From Nocardioides luteus (GTDB lineage Bacteria; Actinomycetota; Actinomycetes; Propionibacteriales; Nocardioidaceae), in contig NZ_BMRK01000004.1 of assembly GCF_014648595.1 (NCBI RefSeq), positions 81,717 to 145,716 of the forward strand: a stretch of DNA of 64,000 nucleotides, written 5' to 3'. How positions within the stretch are numbered: position 1 is the stretch's first letter; each line of letters begins with the position of its first letter. Under the pieces are notes generated by a model. It searched no databases. It was not told the DNA's origin and saw only the letters and a list, made by a program, of their open reading frames with translations. The position numbers were made by a program, and so were the translations under genes. Shown here piece after piece: positions 17,424 through 25,994 of this stretch.

Positions 17424-18419
17424 CTACGACCGCCGAGTCAACACCCTCTGCAGCACGACGAACACGAGCACCAGCACCCCGATAGTGATCCGCGTCCACC
17501 ACGAAGACAGAGTCCCGTCGAACGAGATGAAGGTCTGGATCGTGCCGAGCACGAGCACCCCGAGCAGCGAGCCGACGACGAAGCCGCGCCCGCCGGTGAG
17601 CAGCGTGCCGCCGATGACGACGGCAGCGATCGCGTCCAGCTCCATCCCGACCGCGTGCAGCGAGTAGCCCGAGAGGGTGTAGAGCGCGAAGAGCAGTCCG
17701 CCGAGGGCGGCGCAGAAGCCGCTGATCGCGTAGACCCCGACCTTGGTCACCGCCACGGGCAGCCCCATCAGCAGCGCCGACGGCTCGCTGCCGCCGAGCG
17801 CGTAGACGGTGCGGCCGAAGCGCGTCGAGGCCAGGACGTACGCAGCGATCCCGACGATCACGAGCGCGAAGACAGCCGTCCAGCCGAGGTAGTAGCCGCC
17901 TGGCAGCGTGATCGATCCGAACGCGATCGCGGAGAAGGTCTCGTTCTTGATCGGGATCGAGTCGACGCTGATCAGGTAGCACAGCCCGCGGGCGAGGAAC
18001 ATGCCTGCCAGGGTCGCGATGAACGGTTGAATGTCGAAGTAGTGGATCAACAGGCCCATCGCCGTCCCGAGCAGCGTCCCGGCCAAGAGCACGACGCCGA
18101 TCACCGTCACCACCGGCCAGCCGAGCTCGAGCGTCCGGGCCGCGATCAGCGTGGACAGGGCGACGTTTGAGCCGACCGAGAGGTCGATCCCGCCGGTGAG
18201 GATCACGAACGTCATCCCCACCGCGAGCACGATCAGGAACGCGTTGTCGAGCAGCAGCGTCAAGAAGACCTGCGGGTCGGCGAACCCCTCGTAGCGGATG
18301 CCGCCGACGCCGAACATGCCGATGAACAGGGCGAACGTGCCGAGCACAGGCAGATAGCGCCGTGGCGGGGTGAACCGTCCGACGCCGGCGAGTACGCCTG
18401 TTGGGGCGGTGATGCTCAT
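17424..18419 (-). CDS. yjfF: Galactofuranose-type ABC transporter permease (YjfF-like)
   Basis: This 331-residue BPD_transp_2 family permease has eight to ten hydrophobic segments and the ribose-class motif VILTGGIDLSVGS. It is followed by IQPFIATLAGMFLARGL and, near the end, ELDAIAAVVIGGTLLTGGRG. Its start overlaps the stop of the upstream permease gene (ATGA). It is the last of four genes arranged ytfQ-ytfR-ytfT-yjfF, as in E. coli. With the first permease it should form the channel for furanose sugars. Confidence 0.88.
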   Translation of the reverse strand: MSITAPTGVLAGVGRFTPPRRYLPVLGTFALFIGMFGVGGIRYEGFADPQVFLTLLLDNAFLIVLAVGMTFVILTGGIDLSVGSNVALSTLIAARTLELGWPVVTVIGVVLLAGTLLGTAMGLLIHYFDIQPFIATLAGMFLARGLCYLISVDSIPIKNETFSAIAFGSITLPGGYYLGWTAVFALVIVGIAAYVLASTRFGRTVYALGGSEPSALLMGLPVAVTKVGVYAISGFCAALGGLLFALYTLSGYSLHAVGMELDAIAAVVIGGTLLTGGRGFVVGSLLGVLVLGTIQTFISFDGTLSSWWTRITIGVLVLVFVVLQRVLTRRS

Positions 18420-19507
18420 GCCACCGCCTCCTCGCGGCTCGAAGGGCTCGGCGGGCCGGCAGGCCGCTCACCACGCCGCTGCAGCACCGCCCGCGCCTTG
18501 GGCGACTGCAGCAGGCACACCATGACGACGACCAGCGCCTTGAACAGATAGTTGGCCTCGGCCGGGATGCCGATGTTGGGGATGGTCCGGGTGAGCGTGG
18601 CGATCAGCATCGCCCCGACCAGCGAGCCGGCCAGCGAGAAGCGGCCACCGGCCAGCGACGTACCTCCGATGACCACGGCCAGGATCGCGTCCAGCTCGAT
18701 CCACAGCCCGAGGCTGTTGGCGTTCACCGAGTGGGTGTTGGCAGCGATGATCAGGCCGGCCGTCCCCGCGCAGAGCGCGGCGAAGACGTAGACGGTCCAG
18801 ATGATCGTGCGCGACCGCACGCCTGCCAGCCGGCTCGCCTCGGGGTTGATCCCGACCGACTCGATGAGCATGCCGAGCGCGGTGCGGCGTACGACGACCT
18901 GCGTGGCCGCGAAGACGCCGAGCGCGATCAGGGCCGCGACCGGCAGCGTCAGCAGGTAGCCCGAGGCCAGGGCAGCGAAGGTGTCGTTGTTGACCGTGGT
19001 GATCTGGCCGCCGGTGACCAGCATCGCGATCCCGCGGCCGGCGACCATCAGCACCAGCGTGGCGATGATCGGCTGGATGCCGATCACCGAGACCAGGAAG
19101 CCGTTCCACAGCCCCAGCGCGACGCAGACCGCGAGCGCAGTCGTGATCGCCACGATCGCCGTGCCGGCAGCACCGGAAGCCGGGCTCTTGACGATGTAGA
19201 CGCACGCGACCGCACCCGCGATCGCGGCCACCGCACCGACGGAGAGGTCGATCCCACGGGTCGCGATCACCAGTGTCATCCCGATCGCGACCAGCAGCAC
19301 CGGCGCGCCGTTGCGGACGATGTCGACCAGGCTGCCGAAGAGGTGACCGTCCTGGATGCGTACGTTGAAGAACGTCGGCGTCGCGATCACGTTGACCACC
19401 AGCAGCGCACCGAGCGCGGCCAACGGCCAGAAGAGCCGGTGCGCGAACGCACGCCCCGCCAGCGCCCGACCGGTCCGGCCGGTCCCGCTGGTCCTCGGAT
19501 CAGGCAT
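18416..19507 (-). CDS. ytfT: Galactofuranose-type ABC transporter permease (YtfT-like)
   Basis: This 363-residue inner-membrane permease of the ribose/galactofuranose class has LVIATRGIDLSVGA, then IQPIIATLVLMVAGRGIAML and ELDAILAVVIGGTSLAGGR. The start is the ATG before PDPRTSG, which overlaps the ATPase stop by eight bases. The stop overlaps the start of the second permease. This tight chain of overlaps shows a single translationally coupled unit. The C-terminal tail (RRGERPAGPPSPSSREE) is low complexity and cytoplasmic. Confidence 0.88.
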   Translation of the reverse strand: MPDPRTSGTGRTGRALAGRAFAHRLFWPLAALGALLVVNVIATPTFFNVRIQDGHLFGSLVDIVRNGAPVLLVAIGMTLVIATRGIDLSVGAVAAIAGAVACVYIVKSPASGAAGTAIVAITTALAVCVALGLWNGFLVSVIGIQPIIATLVLMVAGRGIAMLVTGGQITTVNNDTFAALASGYLLTLPVAALIALGVFAATQVVVRRTALGMLIESVGINPEASRLAGVRSRTIIWTVYVFAALCAGTAGLIIAANTHSVNANSLGLWIELDAILAVVIGGTSLAGGRFSLAGSLVGAMLIATLTRTIPNIGIPAEANYLFKALVVVMVCLLQSPKARAVLQRRGERPAGPPSPSSREEAVA

Positions 19508-21086
19508 CGACCCGCTCCTTCTCCGCCAGACCACCGGGCTCGCCGGTGATGATCTCGAGTACGTCGTTGACGCTGATGTCCACGTTGGGCCGCTCGGCGA
19601 TCTTGCGCCGGTCCTTGAGCACCACGAGCCGATGACTGAGCCGCAGCACCTCCTCGAGCTCGGCGGAGATGAACACGACGCTCATCCCCTTCTCGGCGAG
19701 GTCGACGACGAGCTGCTGGATCTGGGTCTTGGCGCCGATGTCGATGCCCCGGGTGGGCTCGTCGAGGAGGAGCACGTCGGGCTCGGTGATCAGCCAGCGC
19801 GCCAGCAGCACCTTCTGCTGGTTGCCGCCGGACAGGCTTCGCATCGGCAGCGAGGGGTCGGCGGGACGGATGTCGAGCGCGGTCATGAACTCCGCGACCA
19901 GCGTCGCCCGGGTGGCCGGCGGGATCGGCCGCAGCCAGCCACGGCTGGCCTGCAGGCCGAGGAGCATGTTGTCGGCCACGGAGAGCTCTTCGAAGACCCC
20001 TTCGGCCTTGCGGTCCTCGCTGCAGAAGGCGAGGTTGCGGTCGATCGCGTGCCGCGGGCTGCGCAGCCGGCGCCGGCTCGACCCCTCGATCGACAGGTCG
20101 CCGGTGTCGGCGGCGTCGGCGCCGAAGAGGAGGCGGGCGAGCTCGGTACGTCCCGAGCCGAGCAGGCCGGCGATGCCGACGACCTCCCCGGCGTACAACG
20201 TCAGGTCGGTCGCCTCCAGGCTCCCCTTGCGCCCCAGGCCCACGGCGCTCAGCACCGGGAGCCGCTGCGCGGCAGCCTCCCCGGTCTCCTCCGCCTCGGC
20301 GACCTCCTGGGCAGCGTGGTCGATCCGCTCGAGCGCCTGCAGGTCACGGCCGATCATCAGCTGCACGAGCTCGAGCTGGGTCGTCTCCGCCACCATCCGC
20401 TCGCCCACCACGCGGCCGTTGCGCAGGATCGTCATCCGATCGGCGATCTCGAAGACCTGGTCGAGGAAGTGGGAGACGAAGACGATCGCGGTGTCCTCCT
20501 CGCGCAGCCGCCGCATCACCTCGAAGAGGCGCGCCACCTCGTCGGCGTCGAGGCTGGAGGTCGGCTCGTCGAGGATGAGCACGCGCGCGTCGGTGTCGAC
20601 GGCCCGCGCGATCGCGACGAGCTGCTGGACCGCGATCGGGTGGCTGCCGAGCTCCGAGGTGGGGTCTACGTCGATGCCGAGCGCCTGCAGCGAGTCGGCC
20701 GCGCGCCGGTTCATCTCCCGCCGCAGGATCCGGCCGAGACGCCGCGGCTCGCGGCCGAGCAGCATGTTCTCGGCCACGGTGAGGTTCGGCACCAGGTTGA
20801 CCTCCTGGTAGACCGTGCTGATCCCGGCGTGCTGGGCGGCGGCCGGGGTGGCGAACTGCGTCTCGACCCCGTCGACATCCACCTGCCCGGAGTCGATCGT
20901 GTAGACCCCGGTCAGAGCCTTGATCAGCGTCGACTTCCCTGCCCCGTTCTCGCCCATGAGGGCGTGCACCTCACCCGGCAGGAGCCGCAGCGAGACCTGG
21001 TCGAGCGCCCGCACCGTCCCGAACGTGATGGAGACGTCGCGCATCTCCACCACCGGCCGGGGCGGCGTCACTTCTGCCTGACTCAT
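19500..21086 (-). CDS. ytfR: Sugar ABC transporter ATP-binding protein, two NBDs (YtfR-like)
   Basis: This 528-residue tandem ATPase resembles the RbsA/YtfR class. NBD1 has Walker A GENGAGKST and Walker B LILDEPTSSLD, with a degenerate signature before it (AVQQLVAIARAV). NBD2 has the usual altered Walker A GLLGSGRTELAR, an intact signature RSLSGGNQQKVLLARW and VLLLDEPTRGIDIGAK. This asymmetry is normal for the class. It energises the two downstream permeases. A 24-bp hairpin lies in the 70-base gap between it and the binding-protein gene upstream. Confidence 0.93.
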   Translation of the reverse strand: MSQAEVTPPRPVVEMRDVSITFGTVRALDQVSLRLLPGEVHALMGENGAGKSTLIKALTGVYTIDSGQVDVDGVETQFATPAAAQHAGISTVYQEVNLVPNLTVAENMLLGREPRRLGRILRREMNRRAADSLQALGIDVDPTSELGSHPIAVQQLVAIARAVDTDARVLILDEPTSSLDADEVARLFEVMRRLREEDTAIVFVSHFLDQVFEIADRMTILRNGRVVGERMVAETTQLELVQLMIGRDLQALERIDHAAQEVAEAEETGEAAAQRLPVLSAVGLGRKGSLEATDLTLYAGEVVGIAGLLGSGRTELARLLFGADAADTGDLSIEGSSRRRLRSPRHAIDRNLAFCSEDRKAEGVFEELSVADNMLLGLQASRGWLRPIPPATRATLVAEFMTALDIRPADPSLPMRSLSGGNQQKVLLARWLITEPDVLLLDEPTRGIDIGAKTQIQQLVVDLAEKGMSVVFISAELEEVLRLSHRLVVLKDRRKIAERPNVDISVNDVLEIITGEPGGLAEKERVDA

Positions 21087-21124
21087 CTCGTGCTGGCTCC
21101 TGGCGGGTCGAGGACGACGGGGAT

Positions 21125-21148
21125 GCTCACCGAGGTGACTCGGTGAGC
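21125..21148. repeat. Hairpin between binding-protein and ATPase genes of the sugar operon
   Basis: GCTCACCGAG, GTGA and CTCGGTGAGC form a perfect 10-bp stem with a four-base loop in the spacer after the ytfQ-like stop. Such intercistronic hairpins often stabilise the upstream message or partly terminate transcription, so that more binding protein than transporter is made. The word CCGAGGTGACTC recurs at 58514 in front of the amidase gene. Confidence 0.8.
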
Positions 21149-21156
21149 AGTGCGGC

Positions 21157-22137
21157 TCAGTACTTCCGGTCGGGCAGGGCCTCCTTGGCCTGCTCGGGCG
21201 TGAAGGTGGTCTCCTCGGTGACGATGCGCTCGGGCACCTCCTCGCCGGCGACGACCTTCTCCGCGACGTCCATCAGCTGCGGTCCGAGCAGCGGGCTGCA
21301 CTCGACGATGAAGTTGATCTCGCCCGCGGCCAGCGCGGTCATGCCGTCCTTGACCGCGTCGACGGTGATGATCTTGATGTCGGTGCCGGGCTTCTTCCCG
21401 GCCGCCTTGATCGCCTCGAGCGCACCCAGACCCATGTCGTCGTTGTGGGCGTAGACGACGTCGATCTTCGGGTTGGACTGCAGGAACGCCTCCATCACCT
21501 GCTTGCCACCGTCACGGGTGAAGTCGCCGGTCTGAGAGGCGGTGATCTTGATGTTGGACTCCGAGGAGATGACGTTCTCGAAGCCCTTCTTGCGGTCGAT
21601 CGCGGGCGCGGAGCCGGTGGTGCCCTGCAGCTCGACGACGTTGATCGCACCGTCCTTGTCGACGTCGGAGGTGTCGGCGTTGTCGACGAGCCACTGGCCG
21701 GCCTTCTCGCCCTCCTCGACGAAGTCGGAGCCGATGAACGTGACGTAGAGCGAGGTGTCCTCGGTGTCCACGGCGCGGTCGGTCAGCACGACCGGGATCT
21801 TGGCCCGCTTGGCCTCCTGAAGCACGGCGTCCCAGCCGGTCTCGACGACCGGGCTGAACGCGATCACATCGACCTTCTGCTGGATGTAGGACCGGATCGA
21901 CTTGATCTGGTTCTCCTGCTTCTGCTGCGCGTCAGAGAACTTCAGATCGATGCCGGCCTCCTTCGCCGACTCCTGGATCGAGGTCGTGTTGGCCGTACGC
22001 CAGCCGCTCTCGGCCCCGACCTGGGCGAAGCCCATCGTGATCGAGCCGTCCTCGGCGCTGTCGCGTTCGCTGCCGCACGCGCTCAGCGACATCCCGCCCA
22101 GGGCGAGCGCGCACACGGCGATGAGGGTCTTCTTCAC
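21157..22137 (-). CDS. ytfQ: Galactofuranose-type ABC transporter substrate-binding lipoprotein (YtfQ-like)
   Basis: This 326-residue lipoprotein has a signal peptide (VKKTLIAVCALALGGMSLSAC) with the lipobox cysteine at residue 21. The mature part follows E. coli YtfQ closely. It has GFAQVGAESGWR, then DAQQKQENQIKSIRSY, PVVETGWDAVLQEAKRAKIPVVLTDR, VVELQGTTGSAPAIDRKKGF and VVYAHNDDMGLGALEA. That similarity argues for galactofuranose or a related furanose as ligand; the specificity is inferred. The GTG start follows GGAGGACGACA. It is the first gene of the operon, with LacI-like and Crp-like dyads upstream. Confidence 0.93.
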   Translation of the reverse strand: MKKTLIAVCALALGGMSLSACGSERDSAEDGSITMGFAQVGAESGWRTANTTSIQESAKEAGIDLKFSDAQQKQENQIKSIRSYIQQKVDVIAFSPVVETGWDAVLQEAKRAKIPVVLTDRAVDTEDTSLYVTFIGSDFVEEGEKAGQWLVDNADTSDVDKDGAINVVELQGTTGSAPAIDRKKGFENVISSESNIKITASQTGDFTRDGGKQVMEAFLQSNPKIDVVYAHNDDMGLGALEAIKAAGKKPGTDIKIITVDAVKDGMTALAAGEINFIVECSPLLGPQLMDVAEKVVAGEEVPERIVTEETTFTPEQAKEALPDRKY

Positions 22138-22171
22138 TGTCGTCCTCCAGTGGTCCACTGCGGCGGCCCAG

Positions 22172-22187
22172 TGTGACCGTCGTCACG
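22172..22187. promoter_or_regulatory. Crp/GlxR-like site upstream of the sugar ABC operon
   Basis: TGTGACCGTCGTCACG matches the cAMP-receptor pattern TGTGA-N6-TCACA at nine of ten fixed positions. It lies about 35 bases before the ytfQ start. A catabolite-type control by a Crp/GlxR protein is plausible, and an adenylyl cyclase gene lies in the same window. This is a motif match only. Confidence 0.45.
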
Positions 22188-22197
22188 ATGCGATCAG

Positions 22198-22211
22198 TGT
22201 GAGCGCTAACA
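22198..22211. promoter_or_regulatory. LacI-family operator-like dyad upstream of the sugar ABC operon
   Basis: TGTGAGCGCTAACA is a near-perfect dyad around a central CG (reverse complement TGTTAGCGCTCACA), the standard form of LacI/GalR-family operators. It lies about 60 bases upstream of ytfQ and beyond the Crp-like site. No LacI-type gene is in the window, so the regulator would be encoded elsewhere. Confidence 0.6.
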
Positions 22212-22289
22212 TGGGCCCGGTCAAGCAGAATCGGAAGATCGGTATGAAACGGCAGCAGGTCGTCCGGAACAGCGCCTAGCGTGGCGACC

Positions 22290-23381
22290 ATGACGCTCAA
22301 CCTGACCCAGGAGCAGGCCCGCCGGATCGCGGTACGCGCGCAGCTCCTCGACGCGCGCCGGCCGGTGTCGCTGGTGGAGACCGTCGACCAGCTGACGCTG
22401 CTGCAGATCGACCCCACCAAGGCGATCGCGCCGAGCGCCGATCTGGTCGCGTGGTCGCGGTTGGGCGATGCGTACGACCACTCGGATCTCACCTTCGCGC
22501 TCGAGCAGGAGCGCTCACTGGTGGAGTTCTCCAGCTTCATCGTGCCGATGGACGAGATCGAGACGGTCCTCGCGCTCGCGCCCGGCCGCATCCACCCCTC
22601 TGCCGTCGAGTGGGTGGAGGCCAACGAGAAGTTCCGTACGCAGGTGCTCGACCGTCTCCGAGCCGACGGCCCGCTCGTTGCCGGCGAGATCGAGGACACC
22701 TCCGAGGTGCCGTGGGCGTCGAGCGGCTGGACAAACGACAAGAACGTGCTGCGGATGATCGAGCTGCTCAACCGGATGGGCCAGGTCGCGGTCGCAGGCC
22801 GGCGCGGCAAGCTCCGCACCTGGGACCTCGCCGAGCGCGTCTACCCCGCCGACCTGCAGCTCCCCTCGGCGGAGGAGGCGCTGCGGGTCGAGACCGTGCG
22901 CCGGCTGGCCTCGCTGGGGATCGCCCGGCCCGGTCAGAAGGAGACCTCCGGCGGTGAGATGCAGGGCGGTGGTGACGCCGGGGTGCCGTGCACGGTGTCC
23001 GGCACCGACGGCGTCTGGCGGGTCGACCCCGAGGCACTGGCTGCTGTCGAGGACGGCTTCGCGCCGCGTACCGCCCTGCTCTCCCCCTTCGACCGCCTCG
23101 TCTACGACCGCGACCGGGCGCTGGAGCTGTTCGGCTTCGAATACGTGCTGGAGATGTACAAGCCGGCCGCCAAGCGCCGCTGGGGCTACTTCGCCCTGCC
23201 GATCCTGCACGGCGAGCGGCTGGTCGGGAAGCTCGACGTCAAGGTCGACCACAAGAAGGGCGTGTTGAACGTCTTCGCCGTCCACGAGGACTTCGGCTGG
23301 ACCGCCGAGATCGGCGACGCGGTCGAGGCGGAGGTCGAGGCGCTGGCCGGGTGGCTGGGCGTCGAGATCGTCCATCCGTGA
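22290..23381 (+). CDS. Winged-helix crosslink-repair DNA glycosylase (YcaQ/AlkX family, HTH_42)
   Basis: This protein of about 363 residues belongs to the HTH_42 family, whose members (YcaQ/AlkX, AlkZ) excise alkylated or crosslinked bases. The opening LNLTQEQARRIAVRAQLLDARRP is followed by LTLLQIDPTKAIAPSADLV. Its QID holds the QxD-type catalytic motif, and later LSPFDRLVYDRDRALELFGFEYVLEMYKP is the family-typical end. The ATG before TLNLTQEQ was taken as start; a GTG three codons upstream is possible. It is divergent from the sugar ABC operon with about 150 bases between. There is no repair partner alongside. Confidence 0.82.
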   Translation: MTLNLTQEQARRIAVRAQLLDARRPVSLVETVDQLTLLQIDPTKAIAPSADLVAWSRLGDAYDHSDLTFALEQERSLVEFSSFIVPMDEIETVLALAPGRIHPSAVEWVEANEKFRTQVLDRLRADGPLVAGEIEDTSEVPWASSGWTNDKNVLRMIELLNRMGQVAVAGRRGKLRTWDLAERVYPADLQLPSAEEALRVETVRRLASLGIARPGQKETSGGEMQGGGDAGVPCTVSGTDGVWRVDPEALAAVEDGFAPRTALLSPFDRLVYDRDRALELFGFEYVLEMYKPAAKRRWGYFALPILHGERLVGKLDVKVDHKKGVLNVFAVHEDFGWTAEIGDAVEAEVEALAGWLGVEIVHP

Positions 23382-23486
23382 CGGCCCGAGAATCAGGGCG
23401 AGCCGCGAAAGAGGCTTCATCACGTCGCGCGTCGTGCTTAGTGTGTGAGCGGAGGGGTCGGAAATCGATCGAAGGAGACGATCCGC

Positions 23487-23945
23487 ATGGCAACGCTCAA
23501 CCCCTACATCGGCTTCAGGACCGAGGCCGCCGAGGCGCTCGAGTTCTACCGGTCCGTCCTCGGCGGCACCGTCGAGACGATGACGTTCGACTCGATGGGT
23601 GACGCGATGGGGCCGCTGGCGCCGGAGACGAAGAACCTGGTCATGCACGGCTCGCTCACCCTCGAGGACGGCCTCGTCCTGATGGCAGCCGACACGCCCC
23701 CGGGCATGGACTACGAGGCTCCGACCGCCGGTGTCACCGTCGCGATGACCAGCGCCGACCCGGGTGATCAGCCGCGCTTCGCCGACTACTTCGCCAAGCT
23801 CTCGGAGGGCGGCACCCCCGGCGTCCCCTTCGAGCAGGCTCCGTGGGGCGACTACTTCGGACAGTTCGTCGACAGGTTCGGCGTGAGCTGGATGTTCGAC
23901 GTGGCGGGTCCGGAGGCCGGTGGCCCCGACTCCGCCGGCTCCTGA
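23487..23945 (+). CDS. VOC family protein (PhnB-like)
   Basis: This 152-residue protein begins NPYIGFRTEAAEALEFYRSVLGG, the paired beta-alpha-beta opening of vicinal-oxygen-chelate proteins. It ends GDYFGQFVDRFGVSWMFDV, typical of the PhnB/3-demethylubiquinone-9 3-methyltransferase-like branch. The start follows GAAGGAGACG. Its substrate is unknown; these proteins are often of undefined role or give tolerance to small toxic compounds. It stands alone between the glycosylase and GPP34 genes. Confidence 0.85.
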   Translation: MATLNPYIGFRTEAAEALEFYRSVLGGTVETMTFDSMGDAMGPLAPETKNLVMHGSLTLEDGLVLMAADTPPGMDYEAPTAGVTVAMTSADPGDQPRFADYFAKLSEGGTPGVPFEQAPWGDYFGQFVDRFGVSWMFDVAGPEAGGPDSAGS

Positions 23946-23959
23946 CCTCCCCTCCGCCG

Positions 23960-24001
23960 GCCTAGACGAAGGTCCGACCAAAGTTGGTCCTTTCGTAGGA
24001 G
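23960..24001. promoter_or_regulatory. Imperfect dyad upstream of the GPP34 gene
   Basis: GACCAA, AG, TTGGTC forms a perfect core. The flanks CCTAGACGAAGG and CTTTCGTAGG extend the symmetry imperfectly to about 40 bases. It lies 35 bases before the GPP34 start and is a candidate operator. It is not followed by a T-run, so a terminator for the VOC gene is less likely. Confidence 0.4.
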
Positions 24002-24035
24002 GCATCTCTCAGGGCTCCCACGTAACGTCGGAGGC

Positions 24036-24698
24036 ATGCTCATCGCCGAAGACCTGCTGCTGCTCGCGCTCGATGACGAGAGGGGCACGCTCGCCTCGTC
24101 CTGGGTCCAGCAGGCCCTGGGCGGGGCGATCCTGACCGAGCTCGCGATGACCGGCTCGGTCCAGGTGATACCGAAGTCGGGGCTCACTCCTGCCAAGGCC
24201 GCGGTCGTGCCGGGGCGCCGGCCCGACGACCAGGTGCTGGCCGCTGCGTACGACTCGCTGGCGGCCAAGCCCCTCGCCGCGAAGATTGCCGTGACCAACC
24301 TCGGCAAGGGGCTGCACGAGGCCCTCGCCGCCCGGCTGTGCGACCGCAACATCCTCAAGCGCCGCGACGAGAAGATCCTCGGGCTCTTCCCGCGCACCAC
24401 CTGGCCGGCCGCCGACTCGACCCACGAGAACGCCGTACGCGGCCAGCTGGTCGACGTGCTCGTCCACGGCGCCACGCCCGACGAGCGCACCGGGCCGCTC
24501 ATCGCGCTCCTCTCCTCGATCGACCTCGCCCACAAGGTGGTCGACACCCGCGCGGTCGGGGCCGGGACGGTCAAGAAGCGGGCCAAGCAGATCGCCCGTG
24601 GCGACTGGGCCGCCAAGGGCGTCAAGGATGCGATGGACGAGGTCCTGGCCGTGATGACCACGGTGATGGTCGCCACCACCGTCGCTGCGACCGGATGA
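24036..24698 (+). CDS. GPP34 (GOLPH3/Vps74-like) family phosphoprotein
   Basis: This 220-residue protein has the GPP34 opening MLIAEDLLLLALDDERGTL, then QALGGAILTELAMTG, the middle helix pair NLGKGLHEALAARLCDRNIL and the conserved LGLFPRTTWPAADSTHE. In eukaryotes the family binds PI4P and Golgi glycosyltransferases; the role of the many actinobacterial copies is unknown. The start follows GTCGGAGGC. A second, decayed copy lies 2.3 kb downstream (26956), so the locus once had two. A strong bidirectional terminator follows. Confidence 0.88.
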   Translation: MLIAEDLLLLALDDERGTLASSWVQQALGGAILTELAMTGSVQVIPKSGLTPAKAAVVPGRRPDDQVLAAAYDSLAAKPLAAKIAVTNLGKGLHEALAARLCDRNILKRRDEKILGLFPRTTWPAADSTHENAVRGQLVDVLVHGATPDERTGPLIALLSSIDLAHKVVDTRAVGAGTVKKRAKQIARGDWAAKGVKDAMDEVLAVMTTVMVATTVAATG

Positions 24699-24707
24699 CC
24701 CCATGAC

Positions 24708-24752
24708 GAGCCCGAGGGCCGCAGCCACCACGTGACTGCGACCCTCGGGCTC
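24708..24752. terminator. Bidirectional hairpin between GPP34 and epoxide hydrolase genes
   Basis: A 17-bp stem (GAGCCCGAGGG then CGCAG, one mismatch) closes an 11-base loop, between the two convergent stop codons. This is the expected place for a shared terminator. No T-run is present, as is common at this GC content. Confidence 0.75.
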
Positions 24753-24758
24753 GACCGC

Positions 24759-25880
24759 TCAGGCGAAGAACGCCTTGAGGTCGGTCGCGATGTCGCCGGG
24801 TCGCTCCAGCGCAGCGAAGTGACCGCCCTCCGGGAACTCCGACCAGTGCTGGATGTTGGCGTTGTCACGCTCCGCCAGCGACCGGATGGTCTGGAAGTCG
24901 TCCTTGAAGACCGCGACCCCGATCCGCCCCTGGGAGACCTCCGGCTCGCGCTCGGCGTGGGCCTCCTCGTAGTGGTAGCGCGCGGCCGCGGCGTAGGAGT
25001 TGGTCAGCCAGTAGAAGGTCGCCTGCTCGATGACCTGCTCGGGCGTGACCAGCGAGGTGCCGTTGCCGAAGGACTCGAAGAGCTCGCTGTAGGCCAACGT
25101 CCCGACCGGTGAGTCCGCCAGCGCCGCGCCGATCGTCTGCGGCCGCGAGCCGTTCATGGCGTTGTAACCGCCGACCGACTGGAACCACTGCATGTGCTCC
25201 AGCGCGGCGTACTCCTTCGGCCCGAAGCCCTCGAACTCGCTCGGGTCGCCGGACGGGAACGAGAAGAGCTGCAGGACGTGAGCACCGAGGAAGCCCTCGG
25301 GGTTCAGCAGGGCCAGCTCGCGCCCGACCATCGCCCCGCCGTCGCTGCCGTGCACCCCGTAGGAGTCGTAGCCGAGCCGGCGCATGAGCACGTCGTACGC
25401 CTCGGCGACCCGCTTCATCGTCCAGCCGGTCTCGACGACCGGGGTGGAGAGGCCGAAGCCCGGCATCTCCGGGATGACCAGGTGGAACTCCTCGGTCAGG
25501 GAGTCGATCATCGGGAGGAACTCCAGGAACGAGCCCGGGTAGGTGTGGGCGAGCAGGAGCGCCTTGGCGTCCGGGTTCGCCGAGGGGACGTGCACGAAGT
25601 GGATGACCTGGCCGTCGATCTCGGTGAGGTGGTTCGGCACCGCGTTGATGCGCTCCTCGACCGCCCGCCAGTCGAAGCCCTTCCAGCGCTCGACCATGTC
25701 GGCGAGATAGGCCGTCGGGGTGCCGTAGTCCCACGAGTCGCCGGGCACGGCCTGGGCGAACCGGGTGCGGTCGAGACGGGCGCGGAGGTCGTCGAGATCG
25801 GCCTGCGGGAACTCGACGGTGACGGTGCTGATCTCGGTGTTGCCCTCGCCCTGAATCTCGGTGTTGACCTGCGTGTTCAT
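24759..25880 (-). CDS. Epoxide hydrolase family protein (EHN domain plus alpha/beta hydrolase)
   Basis: This 373-residue protein has an N-terminal EHN-type lid (FPQADLDDLRARLDRTRFA, DYGTPTAYLADMVERWKGFDWRAVEERIN) and an alpha/beta hydrolase core. HTYPGSFLEF stands in the oxyanion position (HGWPGS in most relatives). The nucleophile Asp lies in VHGSDGGAMVG and the catalytic His in FPEGGHFAALERP. It should open epoxides to diols; the physiological substrate is unknown. Several ATG starts are possible, and the first, after AAGGAGAAG, was used. The divergent WYL regulator is the obvious candidate controller. Confidence 0.88.
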   Translation of the reverse strand: MNTQVNTEIQGEGNTEISTVTVEFPQADLDDLRARLDRTRFAQAVPGDSWDYGTPTAYLADMVERWKGFDWRAVEERINAVPNHLTEIDGQVIHFVHVPSANPDAKALLLAHTYPGSFLEFLPMIDSLTEEFHLVIPEMPGFGLSTPVVETGWTMKRVAEAYDVLMRRLGYDSYGVHGSDGGAMVGRELALLNPEGFLGAHVLQLFSFPSGDPSEFEGFGPKEYAALEHMQWFQSVGGYNAMNGSRPQTIGAALADSPVGTLAYSELFESFGNGTSLVTPEQVIEQATFYWLTNSYAAAARYHYEEAHAEREPEVSQGRIGVAVFKDDFQTIRSLAERDNANIQHWSEFPEGGHFAALERPGDIATDLKAFFA

Positions 25881-25927
25881 GACTTCTCCTTGGTGGTTTC
25901 CGACCTTGTGGGACCCACGTTATGAAG

Positions 25928-25952
25928 GGTTCCGGCAAGCCAGGTTCCGCAA
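25928..25952. promoter_or_regulatory. Direct repeat in the epoxide hydrolase/WYL regulator spacer
   Basis: GGTTCCGGCAA and GGTTCCGCAA are spaced 15 bases apart start to start, inside the 114-base divergent spacer. The adjacent stretch (AATTTCAGTGGCCTCAGAATCTTTTTT) is unusually T-rich for this genome. The direct repeat is a candidate binding site for the WYL regulator. This is inference from position. Confidence 0.35.
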
Positions 25953-25994
25953 TTTCAGTGGCCTCAGAATCTTTTTTGGCCCACGCTGAGTTCC

